From positions 1-7,476 of the forward strand of contig JAPFCT010000332.1 of NCBI GenBank assembly GCA_026169575.1: 7,476 nt of DNA, read 5' to 3'. The notes under the pieces are model-generated. The model had not been told where the DNA came from, did no database searches, and saw only the letters and a program-made list of their open reading frames with translations. A program made the position numbers and the translations under genes. The stretch is from Faecalimonas sp. GTDB taxonomy: Bacteria > Bacillota_A > Clostridia > Lachnospirales > Lachnospiraceae. This document shows, piece after piece, positions 6,918 to 7,476 of the stretch (its first letter is position 1; the number at the start of each line of letters is the position of its first letter).

Positions 6918-7476
6918 ATGAAACAAGATACATCACAGATGATCAAAAGAGAGGAGCATCTCCCGGTCATTCTGATCGGAGAGGGGCTGCTTGTCGGGGC
7001 AGTCGGCGGTCTGATCGTACTCGCTTACCGCATTGCATTGAAATACGCGGGGGAGTGGATGAATGAGATCATTGCGTTTGCAAAGCAGTCCCCGCTTCGG
7101 ATGGCGGGATGGATCCTTGTCCTGATGGCGCTGGCAGTGCTGGTCGGACTGCTTGTGCACTGGGAGCCGATGATCTCGGGGAGCGGGATCCCACAGCTAG
7201 AAGGAGAGATGGCGGGAAAGCTGTCACAGAAATGGTGGCGGGTCCTCCCGGCGAAGTTTGCAGGGGGATTTCTCTCGCTGTTAGCCGGATTGTCGCTTGG
7301 AAGGGAAGGTCCGTCGATCCAGCTTGGAGCAATGACCGGAAAAGGAATTTCAAAATTATTAAAACGAGACCGGACGGAGGAGAAATTTCTCCTGACCTGC
7401 GGGGCGAGTGCAGGACTTTCCGCCGCGTTCCACGCGCCGCTTGCGGGCGTGATGTTTTCGCTGGAGGAAGTACATA
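6918..7476 (+). CDS. CLC-family chloride channel or H+/Cl- antiporter, N-terminal part
   Basis: The ATG at 6918 follows TAAGGAGG (6905-6912) at ideal spacing, and 186 residues are visible before the window ends. Family hallmarks appear in order: GSGIPQ (88-93), whose serine helps bind chloride; GREGP (128-132), with gating glutamate Glu130; and the FHAPLAGVMFSLEE segment (171-184), whose last glutamate aligns with the internal proton glutamate (Glu203) of E. coli ClcA. Retention of both glutamates favours a proton-coupled antiporter over a passive channel, and GSGIP argues against the fluoride-specific CLC-F branch. Hydrophobic helices are visible near 16-38, 62-81 and 112-127. The gene starts 33 bases after the exporter pair with no terminator between, so it is probably in the same operon. 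Whether a C-terminal regulatory domain exists cannot be seen. Confidence 0.95.
   Translation, partial: MKQDTSQMIKREEHLPVILIGEGLLVGAVGGLIVLAYRIALKYAGEWMNEIIAFAKQSPLRMAGWILVLMALAVLVGLLVHWEPMISGSGIPQLEGEMAGKLSQKWWRVLPAKFAGGFLSLLAGLSLGREGPSIQLGAMTGKGISKLLKRDRTEEKFLLTCGASAGLSAAFHAPLAGVMFSLEEVH

Noticed and set aside
7069..7353. Antisense frame inside the CLC gene
   Set aside because: It is a shadow of a gene with clear CLC motifs; no ribosome site or promoter supports it.

Overview
The window looks like chromosomal DNA from a Gram-positive Clostridia-type bacterium, most likely a gut Lachnospiraceae. This is inferred from the low-to-moderate G+C, strong AAGGAGG-type ribosome sites, a consensus sigma-A promoter, a MecA/PBP2a-like class B penicillin-binding protein and a BmrC/BmrD-type heterodimeric ABC exporter. 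No genus can be named from the sequence alone. All supported genes are on the + strand; no mobile element, tRNA, rRNA or CRISPR array was seen.

Layout: (1) bases 1-693 are the 3' part of an unrecognised protein. It sits 19 bases upstream of (2) a complete 701-residue class B penicillin-binding protein (713-2818) with all three transpeptidase motifs; the two are probably co-transcribed. (3) Bases 2819-3431 hold no conventional gene but are rich in signals: an AT-rich inverted repeat (2835-2864), a perfect TTGACA-17-TATAAT promoter (2868-2896), a strong ribosome site with a tiny ORF (2936-3028), a perfect 11-bp terminator hairpin (3071-3106), and a second structured patch whose two arms each have two possible partners (3269-3346). 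(4) Two ABC half-transporters (3432-5144 and 5163-6884) are 18 bases apart and form a heterodimeric exporter with one degenerate and one consensus ATP site. (5) A CLC-type chloride channel/antiporter begins 33 bases later at 6918 and runs off the window.

The most interesting reading joins (3) to (4). The only convincing promoter upstream of the exporter operon lies before a short ORF and a strong terminator. That layout resembles the ribosome-mediated attenuation known for Bacillus subtilis bmrB-bmrCD, where a translated leader controls a homologous drug exporter. Here it is an inference: the same signals could instead belong to an independent small gene or small RNA of about 200 nt. The short ORF is also puzzling because the reading frame shifted by one base looks more protein-like than the frame that carries the ATG, which suggests a one-base deletion near the start or a sequencing error.
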